From DASPSM01 sp963800135 (lineage in GTDB: Bacteria > Planctomycetota > Planctomycetia > Planctomycetales > Planctomycetaceae), in the NCBI GenBank assembly GCA_963800135.1, contig CAWCZR010000014.1:62001-126000 (forward strand): a DNA stretch of 64,000 bases. Direction: 5' to 3'. The position numbers and the translations under genes are program-made. Positions 1-12,197 of the stretch are shown in pieces (position 1 is the stretch's first letter; every line of letters begins with the position of its first letter). The notes beneath the pieces were generated by a model, which did no database searches, had not been told where the DNA came from, and saw only the letters and a list, made by a program, of their open reading frames with translations.

Positions 1-1399
1 GATCGCCATTGCCATAGCCCTCTTCGAGTGCCATTTGCTCGCAGTAGTGGGCCCAGCCCTCGGCGTTGGTGCCGCAGAAGGTCAGCTTGCGCGTTTTGGT
101 CGTGTCCTCTTTGCTGTAGAGGAACTGGATGTAGTGGCCGGGGAACGCCTCGTGAATGGTGATAACCTGCATCACCGGGGCGTTGAACAGCCGCAGATGC
201 TCCTCGATGTGCTTGGGCGTCCAGCTCTTTTCGGGCGGCGTGACGTAATAGAACGCTTCGGTCGCGCGGGTTTCATAGGCGCCCGGCGTGTCCATCGAGG
301 CGAAGCTGCCGCCACGAGCGTATGGGGGCGTCTCCAGGATGGTGGGCCGCACTTCGGACGGGACCGTGACAATGTGCCGGTCGATGAGGAACTGGCGCGT
401 CTTTTCGATCGTCCGCTCGGCCGAAGGAATCAGGTCGACCGCGGCCGGATGGTCGTCGGAAATCGCCTTCATCACCTCAGCCGGAGTTTTGTGCGGATCG
501 ATCTTCGCAGCAACAGCCGTGAACGCCTCGTGATCGCGGCGGAGGTTGGCCTCCCCGATGGCCAGCAGCCGTTCGAGCGGAATGTCGACCATTTCGTCAT
601 AGAGCAACTTCTTGGAGAAGGCGTCGGCGCCCAGCGCGTACTTCCCGTGAGACTGGGGCAGCAGGTCGTGCTTCATCCAGGCGACCGTCTCGGTGATCTC
701 CTTCACCACCCGGTTGTTGGCGACCTCGAATTCCGCGAAGAGCGCGGCGTCATTTCCGGCAGCTTCCTTGGCCCAGTCGCGCACGGTGTGCTGAAAAAAG
801 CCGATCGAACCCGAGCCCATGCGGATCGCCAGGTCGGTGAACTCCTTGGGCGGATTGTTGACGTTCGCCCGCAGGGCCTCGAACATCGCGGGTGCCGCTT
901 TCAACCGGGCGATGACCGAGTGCAACCGCGTCGCGGGCGGGGCGAAGTTGCGCTTCATCAGCTCGTCGATCGATCCCGCTGGCCCGCTGACGTAGCGCAT
1001 CGGGTTGTGCCGCCAGCTTTGCAGCGTGACGAGTTCGAGCAGCTCGCCCTTGATTCGGCCATCGAGGATCTCCGCGTCGATCGACTCATCCTCGGTGAGC
1101 GAGCCGGCCCGCAGCTTGTCGAGCCGGGCTTGGAAGGTTTTGACGGCCGCGACCCGTTTCTCGACGGCCATGGCAGAGCCGTCTTCCAACCGGTCGTCGT
1201 ATTGATGCAATCCGGCGCCGGTGCCGCGCGACGGCCTGGCGTCGAAGGAGGCGTTGAAATAGTCGTCCACGAAGACGGCGAAGGGCCGCGGAGCCTCCGC
1301 GCCCAGTGCCTTTGAGGGGCAGTACGGTCCAAGCGCGGAGACCGCATCAATCAGAACCACACAAAGCAGAACCGTTATCAGACGGGACACGCGCGACAT
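1..1399 (-). CDS. DUF885 family putative metallopeptidase, C-terminus cut by window edge
   Basis: Read downward from an ATG at 1399, 466 codons are present and the frame runs off the left edge without a stop. The N-terminus (about residues 5-30) is hydrophobic and looks like a signal peptide, so the protein is probably exported. Around residue 416 it carries HEAFPGHYIQ, the HExxPGH signature of the DUF885 family (PF05960), whose members are regarded as zinc-dependent peptidases. The family usually measures about 550-600 residues, so roughly 100 residues are missing. It is transcribed divergently from katG with about 216 bases between them. The substrate is unknown; peptidase activity is inferred from the family. 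Confidence 0.85.
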   Translation of the reverse strand, partial: MSRVSRLITVLLCVVLIDAVSALGPYCPSKALGAEAPRPFAVFVDDYFNASFDARPSRGTGAGLHQYDDRLEDGSAMAVEKRVAAVKTFQARLDKLRAGSLTEDESIDAEILDGRIKGELLELVTLQSWRHNPMRYVSGPAGSIDELMKRNFAPPATRLHSVIARLKAAPAMFEALRANVNNPPKEFTDLAIRMGSGSIGFFQHTVRDWAKEAAGNDAALFAEFEVANNRVVKEITETVAWMKHDLLPQSHGKYALGADAFSKKLLYDEMVDIPLERLLAIGEANLRRDHEAFTAVAAKIDPHKTPAEVMKAISDDHPAAVDLIPSAERTIEKTRQFLIDRHIVTVPSEVRPTILETPPYARGGSFASMDTPGAYETRATEAFYYVTPPEKSWTPKHIEEHLRLFNAPVMQVITIHEAFPGHYIQFLYSKEDTTKTRKLTFCGTNAEGWAHYCEQMALEEGYGNGD

Positions 1400-1615
1400 G
1401 GCAGGCTTCTCCGGGGTTGTTCGTTCCGACTCACCTTATCCCAGCGTGATTTGATCCGCCACTGCCGCCTTGTCCGCCGGGCATTGAACGGGCTGCCAGA
1501 CACTGAAACACTGGCCCCACCGGTCCCGTCGGGCGACTTTGCAAGCATTCCGGATCCTTGTAACTTGTAGACAGCACGGCCAAGAAAAGACGTAAACCAT
1601 CGAGTGGAGGCAATA

Positions 1616-3844
<2,229 letters not shown>

Positions 3845-3870
3845 CCCGCGGCAGTCATCGAAGCGAGCGA

Positions 3871-3902
3871 CCCGGCGAGCCCCCAGCGTGACGCTCGCCG
3901 GG
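3871..3902 (+). terminator. Hairpin downstream of katG
   Basis: A perfect 10-bp inverted repeat, CCCGGCGAGC at 3871-3880 and GCTCGCCGGG at 3893-3902, encloses a 12-base loop and begins 26 bases after the katG stop. There is no U-rich tail, so it is either a GC-only terminator or an mRNA-stabilising hairpin. Confidence 0.5.
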
Positions 3903-4090
3903 CTGGTCGACCCCCGCAAGCACGGTGGCGCAACTGTCGGCAACGCCCCCGGCACGGAGACGATCAGAAATCGTTGCGATCCGCTGTTGGCAGGCGTAAC
4001 CTCGATCTGGCGCTACAGGGTGCTACGCCCCAAGGCGTCCGTCTGCGGAAAAGCGTGTCATTGTGGGTCATTTGCGGGGAGCTTGATCGC

Positions 4091-7000
4091 GTGAGAATTT
4101 TCCTCCCTCCGATTGTCGCGATCCTGGTCGTTGTCGGCGCGCGTGGATTATCCGCGGCGGCAGAGCCATCGGCCAACGACCAAAAGCCGGTGAACATGAG
4201 TTGGGGCGTGAAGGTCCCGATGCGCGACGGCGTGAAGCTCAACGCCACGGTCTACCGGCCGGACGCCAAAGACGCGGTGCCGGTGATCTTCACGATGACT
4301 CCCTACATCAGCGACACCTATCACGACCGCGCGATGTACTTCGCGCGGAATGGGTACGTCTTTGCTCTGGTCGACGTTCGTGGACGCGGCAATTCCAGCG
4401 GTGAATTCGAGCCGTTCGCCAATGACCCGCGTGACGGTCACGACGTCGTGGAATGGTTCGCCAAGCAACCGTGGTGCAACGGCAAGGTGGCGATGTGGGG
4501 CGGATCCTACGCCGGGTTCAACCAGTGGGCGACGCTCAAAGAGTTCCCGCCGCACCTGGCGACGATTGTTCCGGCCGCCGCCGCGCATCCCGGAGTCGAT
4601 TTCCCCGCGCCGCACAATGTCTTTGTTTCCTACGACGTTCAATGGCTCACCTTCACCAGCGGCGCGACGCCGAACGTGAAGCTCTTCGGCGAGTCCGGCT
4701 TTTGGATCGACAAGTTTCGCGAGCGGTACCGGAATCACATCCCGTTCCACAAGCTGGACACCCTGGTGGGCAATCCGTCGCCCCACTTTCAAAAATGGCT
4801 CGTTCACCGCACGCCGGACGAGTATCTCGACGCGATGGCCCCGGACCGCGATGCCTACGCCCGAATTGGGATCCCAATCCTCACCATCACGGGCAATTAC
4901 GATGACGACCAGGCCGGCGCGATGACGTTCTATCGGCGGCACGTGCAATACGGCACCGAGAAGGGCCGCGAGCGTCACTATCTGTTGATCGGGCCGTGGA
5001 ACCACGCCGGCACGCGGACTCCGACCCAGGAGGTGGGCGGACTGAAGTTCGGTTCAGCCTGTCTCGTCGACCTCAACAAATTGCACCGTGAGTGGTACGA
5101 CTGGACGATGAAAGGGGGCGCGAAACCCAAGTTCCTCGAAAAACGCGTCACTTACTACGTGCCGGGCGCGGAGGCGTGGAAATATGCCGACAGCCTTGAA
5201 GCGATCCCGACGAAATCGGAGAAGCTTTTCCTCTCGAGCACGCACGGCTCGCCATCGGACGCGTTCCACTCCGGCACGCTCACCCGCACGAAGCCCGGTC
5301 AATCGCCGCCGGCGAGCTACGTCTACGATCCGCTCGACGTTCGTCCGGCTGAGCTGGAGCGCGAGCCGATCAAGAATGAAGTGACGGATCAGCGCTTCGC
5401 GCTCAACCTCTTCGGCAACGGCCTGGTTTTCCACAGCGATCCGTTCCCGGAAGCCGTCGAAATCACGGGCTATTTGAAGCTCGTCGCCTGGATCGCGCTG
5501 GACGTGCCCGACACGGATTTCGCGGTCAAGGTCTACGAGATCAAGCCGGACGGAACCAGCATCGCGCTGGCGGACGATCTGAAACGAGCGCGTTACCGCA
5601 AGTCGTTGCGTCAGGAAAAGCTGGTCAAGCCCGGGGCAATCGAGCGCTACGTGTTCGACTCATTCAACTTCTTCTCTCGTCGCCTGGAGAAAGGAAGTCG
5701 CCTGCGGCTCGTCTTCTCGTCGCCGAACTCGATCTACCTCGAAAAGAACTACAACGGCGGCGGCGAAGTGGCTGCCGAGTCGCGCGCCGATGCGCGGACC
5801 GCCCACGTCGCGCTCTACCAGGACGCCGAGCACGCGAGCTACTTGGAAGTTCCCATCGTCCGCACATCGCCCGGCAAACACTTCGATTCGTTGATTCGCG
5901 GAGGCACGGTGTACGACGGGTCGGGCGGCCCGCCGCGCCGAGCCGACGTGGGAATTACCGGCGATCGCATTGCTGCCGTCGGAGACCTGGCCGGTGCGAC
6001 CGCAAAAGATGTGGTGGACGCCAAGGGCCTCGCGGTGGCGCCGGGCTTCATCAACATGCTGAGCTGGTCCACCGATTCTCTGCTGGCGAACGGCCGGGGC
6101 CAGAGCGAAATCCGACAGGGCGTCACGACGCAGATCATGGGGGAGGGGAACTCCTGGGGGCCCGTCAATCCTGCCATCAAGAAGCGGATGCAGAATGAGC
6201 AATTCGACATCAAATACCCGATCGAATGGACAACGCTGAGCGACTACCTCTATTTCCTCGAGCGCAAGGGGATTTCGCAGAACGTGGCCTCGTTCCTCGG
6301 CGCGACGACCGTCCGCGAATACGTGCTCGGGCTGGGGAACAAAAAGCCGACCCAGAGACGAGCTGGAACGCATGTGCGACCTTGTCGATCGCGAGATGCG
6401 CAACGGCGCGCTGGGCATCGCGTCGGCCCTCGAGTACGCGCCCGCCTACTACGCCGACACCGACGAACTGATCGCCCTGTGCAAGGCAGCCGCCCGGCAC
6501 AAGGGAAAGTACATCTCTCACATGCGCAGCGAAGGCGAACGGCTGCTGGAGGGAATCGACGAGCTGATCCGCATCAGCCGCGAGGCACACATCCCCGCCG
6601 AAATCTACCACTTCAAGGCGGCCGGCAAGAACAATTGGAAAAAGATGGCTCCGGCGATCGCCCGCGTCGAGGCGGCTCGGCGTTCCGGATTGCCGATTAC
6701 GGCGGACATGTACTGTTACACGGCCGGTGCCGCACCGCTGACGGCCTGCATTCCGCCGTGGGCGATGGAAGGCGGGGAGATCGCCATGCGGCGCCGGCTT
6801 GCCGACCCCGCCAGCCGCCAACGAATTATCCACGACATCAAGGACAAGACCGACTGGCCCAACTTCTACCACAACGCGGGCTCGCCCGAGAACGTCCTGC
6901 TCATCAGCTTTAAGCACAATGCGCTCAAACCCCTGCAGGGCAAGAACCTCGCCCAGATCGCTCGCGAACAGGGCAAAGACCCCGTCGAGATGCTCCTCGA

Positions 7001-7490
7001 CCTCCTTTTGGAGGATCAATCGAGCATCGGCACGGCGTACTTCATCACGGCCGAGGAGAACATCCGCAAGCTGGTTCCGCTCCCCTGGATCAGCTTCGGC
7101 AGCGACGAGGCGTCGCAGTCGCCGGATGGCGTCTTCCTCAAGTCGCTGCCGCACCCGCGGGCCTACGGCAACTTCGCCCGGTTACTCGGCAAATATGTCC
7201 GCGAAGAAAAACTCCTGACCCTCGAAGCGGCGGTCCGCAAGCTCAGCCACCTGCCCGCGACAAATTTGGGGCTCGACCATCGCGGCCTGTTGCAGGAAGG
7301 CTATTTCGCCGACGTCGTCGTCTTCGATCCCGCCACCATCGCGGACCGGGCCACCTACGAGAAGCCCCATCAGTACGCCGTCGGCATGCGGCACGTCTTC
7401 GTAAACGGCGTCGGCGTGCTCAAGGACGGCGAGCACACCGGCGCGAAACCGGGCAAGGCGCTCTGGGGGCCCGGCAAGGTCGATCGCTGA
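4091..7490 (+). CDS. Fusion of CocE/PepX-family hydrolase and N-acyl-D-amino-acid deacylase, frame-broken
   Basis: Two enzyme domains lie in one transcript. After a GTG start at 4091 (GGGGAG nine bases upstream) comes a signal peptide, then an X-Pro dipeptidyl-peptidase/CocE hydrolase: nucleophile Ser about residue 139 in GGSYAG, an acidic residue in GNYDDDQ, His in GPWNHAG, and the PepX C-terminal jelly-roll. From about base 5880 the same frame enters an amidohydrolase (FDSLIRGGTVYDGSGG, VAPGFINML) of the D-aminoacylase type. Near 6355 one extra base moves the frame; the rest (MCDLVDREMRNGALGIASAL through GLLQEGYFADVVVFDP) continues to 7490. The usual metal-binding HxH of amidohydrolases appears as NML-SWS, so activity of the second domain is uncertain. 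Removing one A from CAGAGAC restores one polypeptide of about 1130 residues. Probable exported peptide or N-acyl-amino-acid hydrolase. Confidence 0.8.
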
Positions 7491-7511
7491 GTCAGATCGG
7501 GATCGAATCGC

Positions 7512-8318
7512 TCAGTTCGCGTCCGTGAAGTCGTCGACCTTCTTGGCGTCCTTCGGAGGCGAGAACGTAAACGCGTCTTTGCCGGCCGCGGCGTCGATCG
7601 TCCAGTGCTTGTAGATCTCGTTGGTGTTCAACTTGCCGCCGCCTGGGATCTCGGCACTCCGTGTCATTCGCACAATAAACGGCTTCCCCTCGACCGCGAC
7701 CCACATTTCCCAGTCGAACTGATCCTGGCTGAATTTCATGTGGTGCGCCGGCGTCCCATCGACTTTCTCGATGCCGACATACGAGCACGAGTTGACGCCG
7801 TCGAGGAGCGAAGGACCCGGGTCGGCGTTGAGCACGTTGGGCAAGAGAATTCCGGGCGTGCGCGGGCCGAGTTTCATGAGCGCCATACCGAGGCTGCCCA
7901 CGTCTTTCGGGGCGTCCTCTTGCACGTACTGCTGGATTTTCCTGCGATAGGTCGTCAGCTTCTTCCCGTCGCTGATGAAGTCAAACCCTTCGTCGGGGTC
8001 GCTTTTCACGCGCACTTTGATGTCGAGCCGGTTCGGCCGCTCGAAGTCAAAAACGATCGTGGCGTTGATATCGAACTGTTGGCCGTTCCCCTCGATCTTG
8101 GCATCGATCGTCCCGTCGGCATGGAAGGTTTTCGCCCCCTTGTAAAGGTCGCCCGCCTTCTTGCAAATCTCGACGGCTTTCTTGTCGAGCTTGTCGTCTT
8201 TCTTCTTATCCTCGGCCCGCACCGGACCGGCCCAGGCGGCACAAGCAAGCGACACCGACACGACTGGAATCAACTTCCAGACGTTGGCACGGCTCAACAG
8301 ATTGAGATGGTGAGTCAT
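7512..8318 (-). CDS. DUF2092 family exported protein
   Basis: A 268-residue protein with a signal peptide (about residues 1-35) followed by a Lys-rich stretch. The body resembles the DUF2092 family, LolA-like beta-structured periplasmic proteins that probably bind hydrophobic ligands: LTTYRRKIQQYVQ, GVNSCSYVGIEKVDGTPAHH and WEMWVAVEGKPFIVRM are typical strand segments. The start ATG at 8318 has AAGGA just upstream. It converges with the fusion hydrolase gene, only 21 bases apart. The precise ligand is unknown; a role in outer-membrane lipid handling is inference from the fold. Confidence 0.75.
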   Translation of the reverse strand: MTHHLNLLSRANVWKLIPVVSVSLACAAWAGPVRAEDKKKDDKLDKKAVEICKKAGDLYKGAKTFHADGTIDAKIEGNGQQFDINATIVFDFERPNRLDIKVRVKSDPDEGFDFISDGKKLTTYRRKIQQYVQEDAPKDVGSLGMALMKLGPRTPGILLPNVLNADPGPSLLDGVNSCSYVGIEKVDGTPAHHMKFSQDQFDWEMWVAVEGKPFIVRMTRSAEIPGGGKLNTNEIYKHWTIDAAAGKDAFTFSPPKDAKKVDDFTDAN

Positions 8319-8725
8319 GGCGTTCCTTATGATTGACGACCCTTTTGGTCTCGCGATGACGACTTTTACTTGCGATCACGGCTCTTTGACCAACTGCTCG
8401 AAACACAAACGGCTTTCTACTGCAACCGGATCACGAAAATGACTCTCGAAAACGGCTATTGATGCATAAATTCGCCGGCCGTGCAATGTTCTTGGCAATT
8501 GCTCGGCGCGGCCCGTTCGCGGACACTCAAGCCGGATACGTCCCCTTAACCGTTCTCTCACAAGGGGTAAGGGGAAGCGTCGGGGCTCGAGGCCGGAGTG
8601 CGCCGTGTGGGCGAGAAGCGTGGGGCCGCGCTCCTGCGAGCGTCTTTGCGCGACCGTGCGAGCAACGTACACTTTGAGGTTTCCGGACGCCGGCCATCCC
8701 GCGGCCTATGACTCGGAGCGTGCAG
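8319..8725. other. 407-base intergenic region with a short inverted repeat
   Basis: This region lies between divergent genes and should hold both promoters. No convincing ORF is present; open frames here lack ribosome sites and protein-like composition. A small inverted repeat, TCCCCTTA at 8541-8548 and TAAGGGGA at 8568-8575, could form a hairpin. Nothing else is recognised. Confidence 0.5.
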
Positions 8726-9816
8726 ATGCCGTTTGCCGCAGATACGAAAGCGAGGATGTTCATAAAATGCGCACGGCTGTGCTGCCTTTGTCTTAAGCAA
8801 TGCGGCACAAACATCGAGGCTGCGCATATTCTCGACGAGACAAGGGCGGCTGTAATGACGAGAGCAACGGAATCCCTGTCTGCTTCGATTGCCACCAAGA
8901 GATCGGCGCCTACGACCCGAGCCACCCCAAAGGGAACAAGTTCTCACCCGCAGAACTCATCGCACGGCGCAACCGCATTTACGAGCTGGTCGAAACTGGT
9001 GCGATCTTCTCGCAGCTCGTCGCTGTGGCGGCGCATGCGAAGGGTGCCGGGAGCAAGACGGCGATCCCTGCTCACGTCACCCCGGCGCCCGCTTCCGGCG
9101 AAGCCAAGCAATTGCTGGCGATGATGCTCGACGAGAACGCGTCGAGCACCAAGTTTGCCGGGAAGATCAAGATGCTTTCGTCGGATGACCGAGCACACGT
9201 GCTGGACGACCTTGCCAAAGCGGCTCCAGACAACGCGCGGGCGGTCGAGGTCCTCATGCAGATCGCGACGTCGCCGCTGGTGACGCCCAATGAGTCCAAA
9301 GTAGTCATCGAGCGGACGATTCGGCACGTCACCATGTGCGGCACCACGGAGTCCAAGGCGGCAATGCTTAAACGGCTGCCGCCAGACTTCCTTCTCGACG
9401 CATCCGAAGAGTTGCGCGAGGCGCTATTTGAAGAGGCGATCGACACGATTAAAAGCGACCAGTTTAACGAGGTAAACGAACTGGTTCCGGCACTCGAATC
9501 GCACGTGTTGGCAGTTCCGTCTCCGCTCCACCTCGAATTCGTGCTGGCAATTCTCGACCAAAGTCGTTCCGAGTCATATGAAGGTGCACCGGCGGCTAAG
9601 CGGATTCTGAAATCGCTGCCGCATGAATTGGCTCGAACCGCAATCCAAACCTTCGACGGAGCGAAATTGACCTCCGTGGCCAGCCGTCATGACATGAAGG
9701 CATTCGTCACTGCCTACAAGAACCTCGCGACAGCGGATCAGGTTTCGATGCTGGACGATTTTCTTCAGATGAGCGAGACGGCGTTCTGCGAGAAATATGT
9801 CCCGGATCAAGCCTAA
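8726..9816 (+). CDS. HNH-nuclease-like protein with long helical C-terminal region, frame-broken
   Basis: The N-terminal part, from ATG 8726 (GGAG seven bases upstream), reads RLCCLCLKQCGTNIEAAHI. A second frame starting near 8837 continues GGCNDESNGIPVCFDCHQEIG then HPKGNKFSPAEL. Together these make the CxxC...H...N...CxxC pattern of a zinc-stabilised HNH domain, as in stand-alone HNH proteins of about 80-100 residues. One base appears to be missing near 8837 (GAGACAAGG instead of GAGGACAAGG). After the HNH domain about 270 further residues are mostly helical and Ala/Leu/Glu-rich with no family I recognise. It converges with the gene at 9832-10440. Nuclease activity and target are inferred; no methylase partner is adjacent. 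Confidence 0.7.
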
Positions 9817-9831
9817 TTGCGCCCTGGATCG

Positions 9832-10440
9832 TCAAAACGAATTGACGGCAATGCGAAGGCGTTGCATTGCCTGCTCTTCGACCCACCGGGCGACACGTCG
9901 TCCGGCGTCGGGCTCAACCGCCATCCGACCGGCCAACAATTCTTCATACGCCTTCTTGAAGTACGCCATTCGAAGCTCTGCACTTAAGGCGGCAGGCTGT
10001 TGTTGGACATAGTTGAGAACCTGCCAATCGACCCAATCTCGGACGACGTTGGCAACGTCGGAAGCACCAGGAATGTGCGATGCATGTCCAACGAGGACGG
10101 AGAAGAACGCCTCTCTGTAAGCCATCGGGCAGTGTGGATCGTTCGTCGCTGGTTCAACGCGCGCGTACCGTGGGCCGCCTAAATCGGTCGGGGAGGCAAT
10201 GCGAACGACGGCTGCGTTGGCTCCCTGGGCATCCGCGACAAGGTCTACTTCAACGAGCGGCTGTGCGATCGGCTTTCGAGCCGGCGATCCGAACACGATC
10301 CATACGAAGCCGGCAGCCACCCCGACGATGCCTGCCCACAACGGCAAGATCCCGAACAGCCAGCATACAAACGCCAGGATGGACGCTAGCGAGCCGAGCA
10401 GGTGGATTCGGCTGATTCGGGGATTGTCGTGTGTCGGCAT
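9832..10440 (-). CDS. Hypothetical membrane-anchored protein
   Basis: A 202-residue protein, not recognised. Two closely spaced hydrophobic segments (about residues 13-30 and 33-50) form a hairpin anchor near the N-terminus; the remaining 150 residues are soluble and largely helical, with a Tyr/Gln-rich section (VLNYVQQQPAALSAELRMAY) and a basic C-terminus. It converges tail-to-tail with the HNH gene, 15 bases apart, and heads a run of three minus-strand small genes in the direction of reading from 11.2 kb. No catalytic motif is visible. Confidence 0.6.
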   Translation of the reverse strand: MPTHDNPRISRIHLLGSLASILAFVCWLFGILPLWAGIVGVAAGFVWIVFGSPARKPIAQPLVEVDLVADAQGANAAVVRIASPTDLGGPRYARVEPATNDPHCPMAYREAFFSVLVGHASHIPGASDVANVVRDWVDWQVLNYVQQQPAALSAELRMAYFKKAYEELLAGRMAVEPDAGRRVARWVEEQAMQRLRIAVNSF

Positions 10441-10508
10441 GTCCCACGCGTCCTTTCGTGAGCCTCCTGTTTATCGATAAATTTTGAGCCACAAATTGTC
10501 GTAACTCA

Positions 10509-10712
10509 TTACGTCACGCTGCGAATCTTTTGGATCCCACGGGCGTGTAATGTACCGTCCGCGGTCTCGAATTCCGCGGTTTCAACAATCGCGTCGAATC
10601 GCCTCACGACTCCCACGAAAATCTTTCCGTCCCGGTCCTCAACCTCAAGCGGTGTCGGTCTCAATGCCGTGACCGCGTCCCGAATTTGCTTCAAACCCAT
10701 TTGGGTGGTCAT
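10509..10712 (-). CDS. Small hypothetical protein, 67 residues
   Basis: The ATG at 10712 is preceded by GGAG with seven bases of spacing, which favours it over an in-frame start 57 bases upstream. The product is a 67-residue soluble protein: a short helix (MGLKQIRDAVTALRP), then strand-rich sequence VEDRDGKIFVGVVRRFDAIV and ETADGTLHARGIQKIRS. The pattern suggests a small beta-barrel of the SH3/Sm sort, but no family is recognised. It follows the 125-residue gene on the same strand with 75 bases between, so the two may be co-transcribed. Confidence 0.55.
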   Translation of the reverse strand: MTTQMGLKQIRDAVTALRPTPLEVEDRDGKIFVGVVRRFDAIVETAEFETADGTLHARGIQKIRSVT

Positions 10713-10787
10713 TGATTTACTCCGTAGAAAAATCAATCCACATGATCCTTTTTCCCTTCGCGAACGCAATAGCAGTTTTGCAATCGG

Positions 10788-11165
10788 CTAAGGCTTAGGG
10801 TTCTGCCATTCAGCGGGCAATTCCTGGTCTGCCTGCGTTCTGTACCACCGCACTACCGTCCGTCCCGCCACGTGTTTCAGTTCCTCGCTTCTGAATCCCA
10901 TTACCTCGTATTGGGCCGCTGTGTGCGGTAGCGGAGTGCCGTCTTGCTTGTAGGTTCGACCCTCAAGATCGACCAGTAAAGTGGCGACTGGAAACGCGAG
11001 CGTGGAATCGGCGGGGGGCGCAGGCGTCCTGGTTGTCCGTGGCCTTCGCTTCTTTGCCCAAGCCATCGGCTGAGTTCTTCCTCTGGCGACGCGCGCCTGT
11101 TTGGCTATGCGGGAACGTTTCTTGGGCCTCGAACCTTTCTTCTTTGCCGCTTTCTTCTTGGCCAT
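10788..11165 (-). CDS. Hypothetical protein with Lys/Arg-rich N-terminus
   Basis: A 125-residue protein. The first 45 residues are very basic (MAKKKAAKKKGSRPKKRSRI), like histone H1-type or ribosome-associated tails and suited to binding nucleic acid. The C-terminal 70 residues are a compact acidic/neutral domain (TLLVDLEGRTYKQDGTPLPH, AGRTVVRWYRTQADQELPAE). The ATG at 11165 has AAAGGAGCC upstream. Not assigned to a family; nucleic-acid binding is inference from charge only. Confidence 0.6.
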   Translation of the reverse strand: MAKKKAAKKKGSRPKKRSRIAKQARVARGRTQPMAWAKKRRPRTTRTPAPPADSTLAFPVATLLVDLEGRTYKQDGTPLPHTAAQYEVMGFRSEELKHVAGRTVVRWYRTQADQELPAEWQNPKP

Positions 11166-11498
11166 CAGAGGCTCCTTTCACTTCGTTTCGATTAGTCTCA
11201 CAGTCGGGGACGAAAGCTTGGTGGACTCAACAGTCGGGTGAATCCGGTCGTGCCATTTGAATTCTTTCAAAAGCCTAAAGTAGGTCGAGCGACCGCCCAA
11301 CCCTCGCCGTTCGAACTTGTTGGTGCGGCCGGCTGCGGCGGGGCGGCATGCCCACGGCTCGGCGTCGCTTTCGGTGGGCATGCTCGTCCGGTCAGGCGTT
11401 GGAATACACTCAGGGAGACAACCGCGCGAGGTCTATGATAGTTGCTACTTGCGGCGGCACACTGAATTGCTGGGAGGACGCGTGGGAGATCGTTCTCG
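11166..11498. other. 333-base intergenic region with a 10-bp inverted repeat
   Basis: Noncoding region between divergent genes. It contains a perfect inverted repeat, GCATGCCCAC at 11346-11355 and GTGGGCATGC at 11374-11383, with an 18-base loop. This GCATGCCCAC/GTGGGCATGC pair resembles an intergenic hairpin that recurs in planctomycete genomes, as far as I recall. No ORF with a ribosome site is seen. Confidence 0.5.
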
Positions 11499-12197
11499 AT
11501 GACACTCCTGGGCGATGATGAACTGGAACGTTCGGCAGTCGTCGCCAACTGCCGTATGAACCGGGAGCGGAACCTTAGGGGATCGAACGGCTACGAAAAG
11601 GAGATCGGGTTCGCCCCGCTCGAATTCCTCAAGGGGCGGCTCGCCCGCCGCAGGACCGTCGCTTGGCTCGACCTGTGCTGCGGGACCGGCCGGGCGTTGA
11701 TCGAGGCCGCAGGAATCGTCCACGCCGAGGGCCTGGGAGTGGAGATCGTCGGCGTCGATCTGGTCGGGATGTTCGACCGCCCCCGTCCCGAGCTGGGATG
11801 CCTGCGGCTTGTCGAGGCGTCCCTGAACGCTTGGCGTCCCGACCGCCCCTTCGACCTCATCACCTGCGTCCACGGCCTGCACTACTTCGGCGACAAGCTC
11901 GGCCTGATCGCCCGTGCCGCCTCGTGGCTCGTCGATGACGGCCTCTTCGTGGCGAACCTCGACCTGCCCAACATCAGGCTGGCCGGAGACCCAGCCGGTC
12001 GGAAGATGGTCGCCGGCCTCCGGCGTGCGGGACTGGAGTACCATCGACGTCGGCGGCTGGTCGCCAGCCACGGCAAGAGGGAGGTAGTTCTCCCATTCCG
12101 CTACCTCGGTGCGGACGACGGCGCCGGACCGAATTACACAGGCCAGCCCGCCGTAAACTCCTTCTACGAGCGCTCCCGCGTGTCACCCGAATCGTGA
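11499..12197 (+). CDS. Class I SAM-dependent methyltransferase
   Basis: A 232-residue methyltransferase. Motif I is WLDLCCGTGRALIEAA (about residues 56-71), the glycine-rich AdoMet loop. GVEIVGVDLVGMF provides the acidic residue for the ribose hydroxyls, and PFDLITCVHGLHYFGDK with the following helix and strand is motif IV and beyond. The C-terminus lacks a clear substrate domain. The conserved N-terminal NCRMNRERNLRGSNGYEKEI may shape the substrate pocket. The substrate cannot be told from sequence. It is isolated, next to the repeat island, and has no restriction partner in the same direction. Confidence 0.8.
   Translation: MTLLGDDELERSAVVANCRMNRERNLRGSNGYEKEIGFAPLEFLKGRLARRRTVAWLDLCCGTGRALIEAAGIVHAEGLGVEIVGVDLVGMFDRPRPELGCLRLVEASLNAWRPDRPFDLITCVHGLHYFGDKLGLIARAASWLVDDGLFVANLDLPNIRLAGDPAGRKMVAGLRRAGLEYHRRRRLVASHGKREVVLPFRYLGADDGAGPNYTGQPAVNSFYERSRVSPES

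Noticed and set aside
6340..6372. Programmed ribosomal frameshift in the fusion hydrolase
   Set aside because: AACAAAAAG is nearby, but similar one-base breaks occur in about eleven other genes without slippery sites, so sequence error is simpler.
8726..12197. Restriction-modification system from HNH protein and methyltransferase
   Set aside because: The genes are 1.7 kb apart with three opposite-strand genes between, and the methyltransferase lacks DNA-methylase motifs such as (D/N/S)PP(Y/F).
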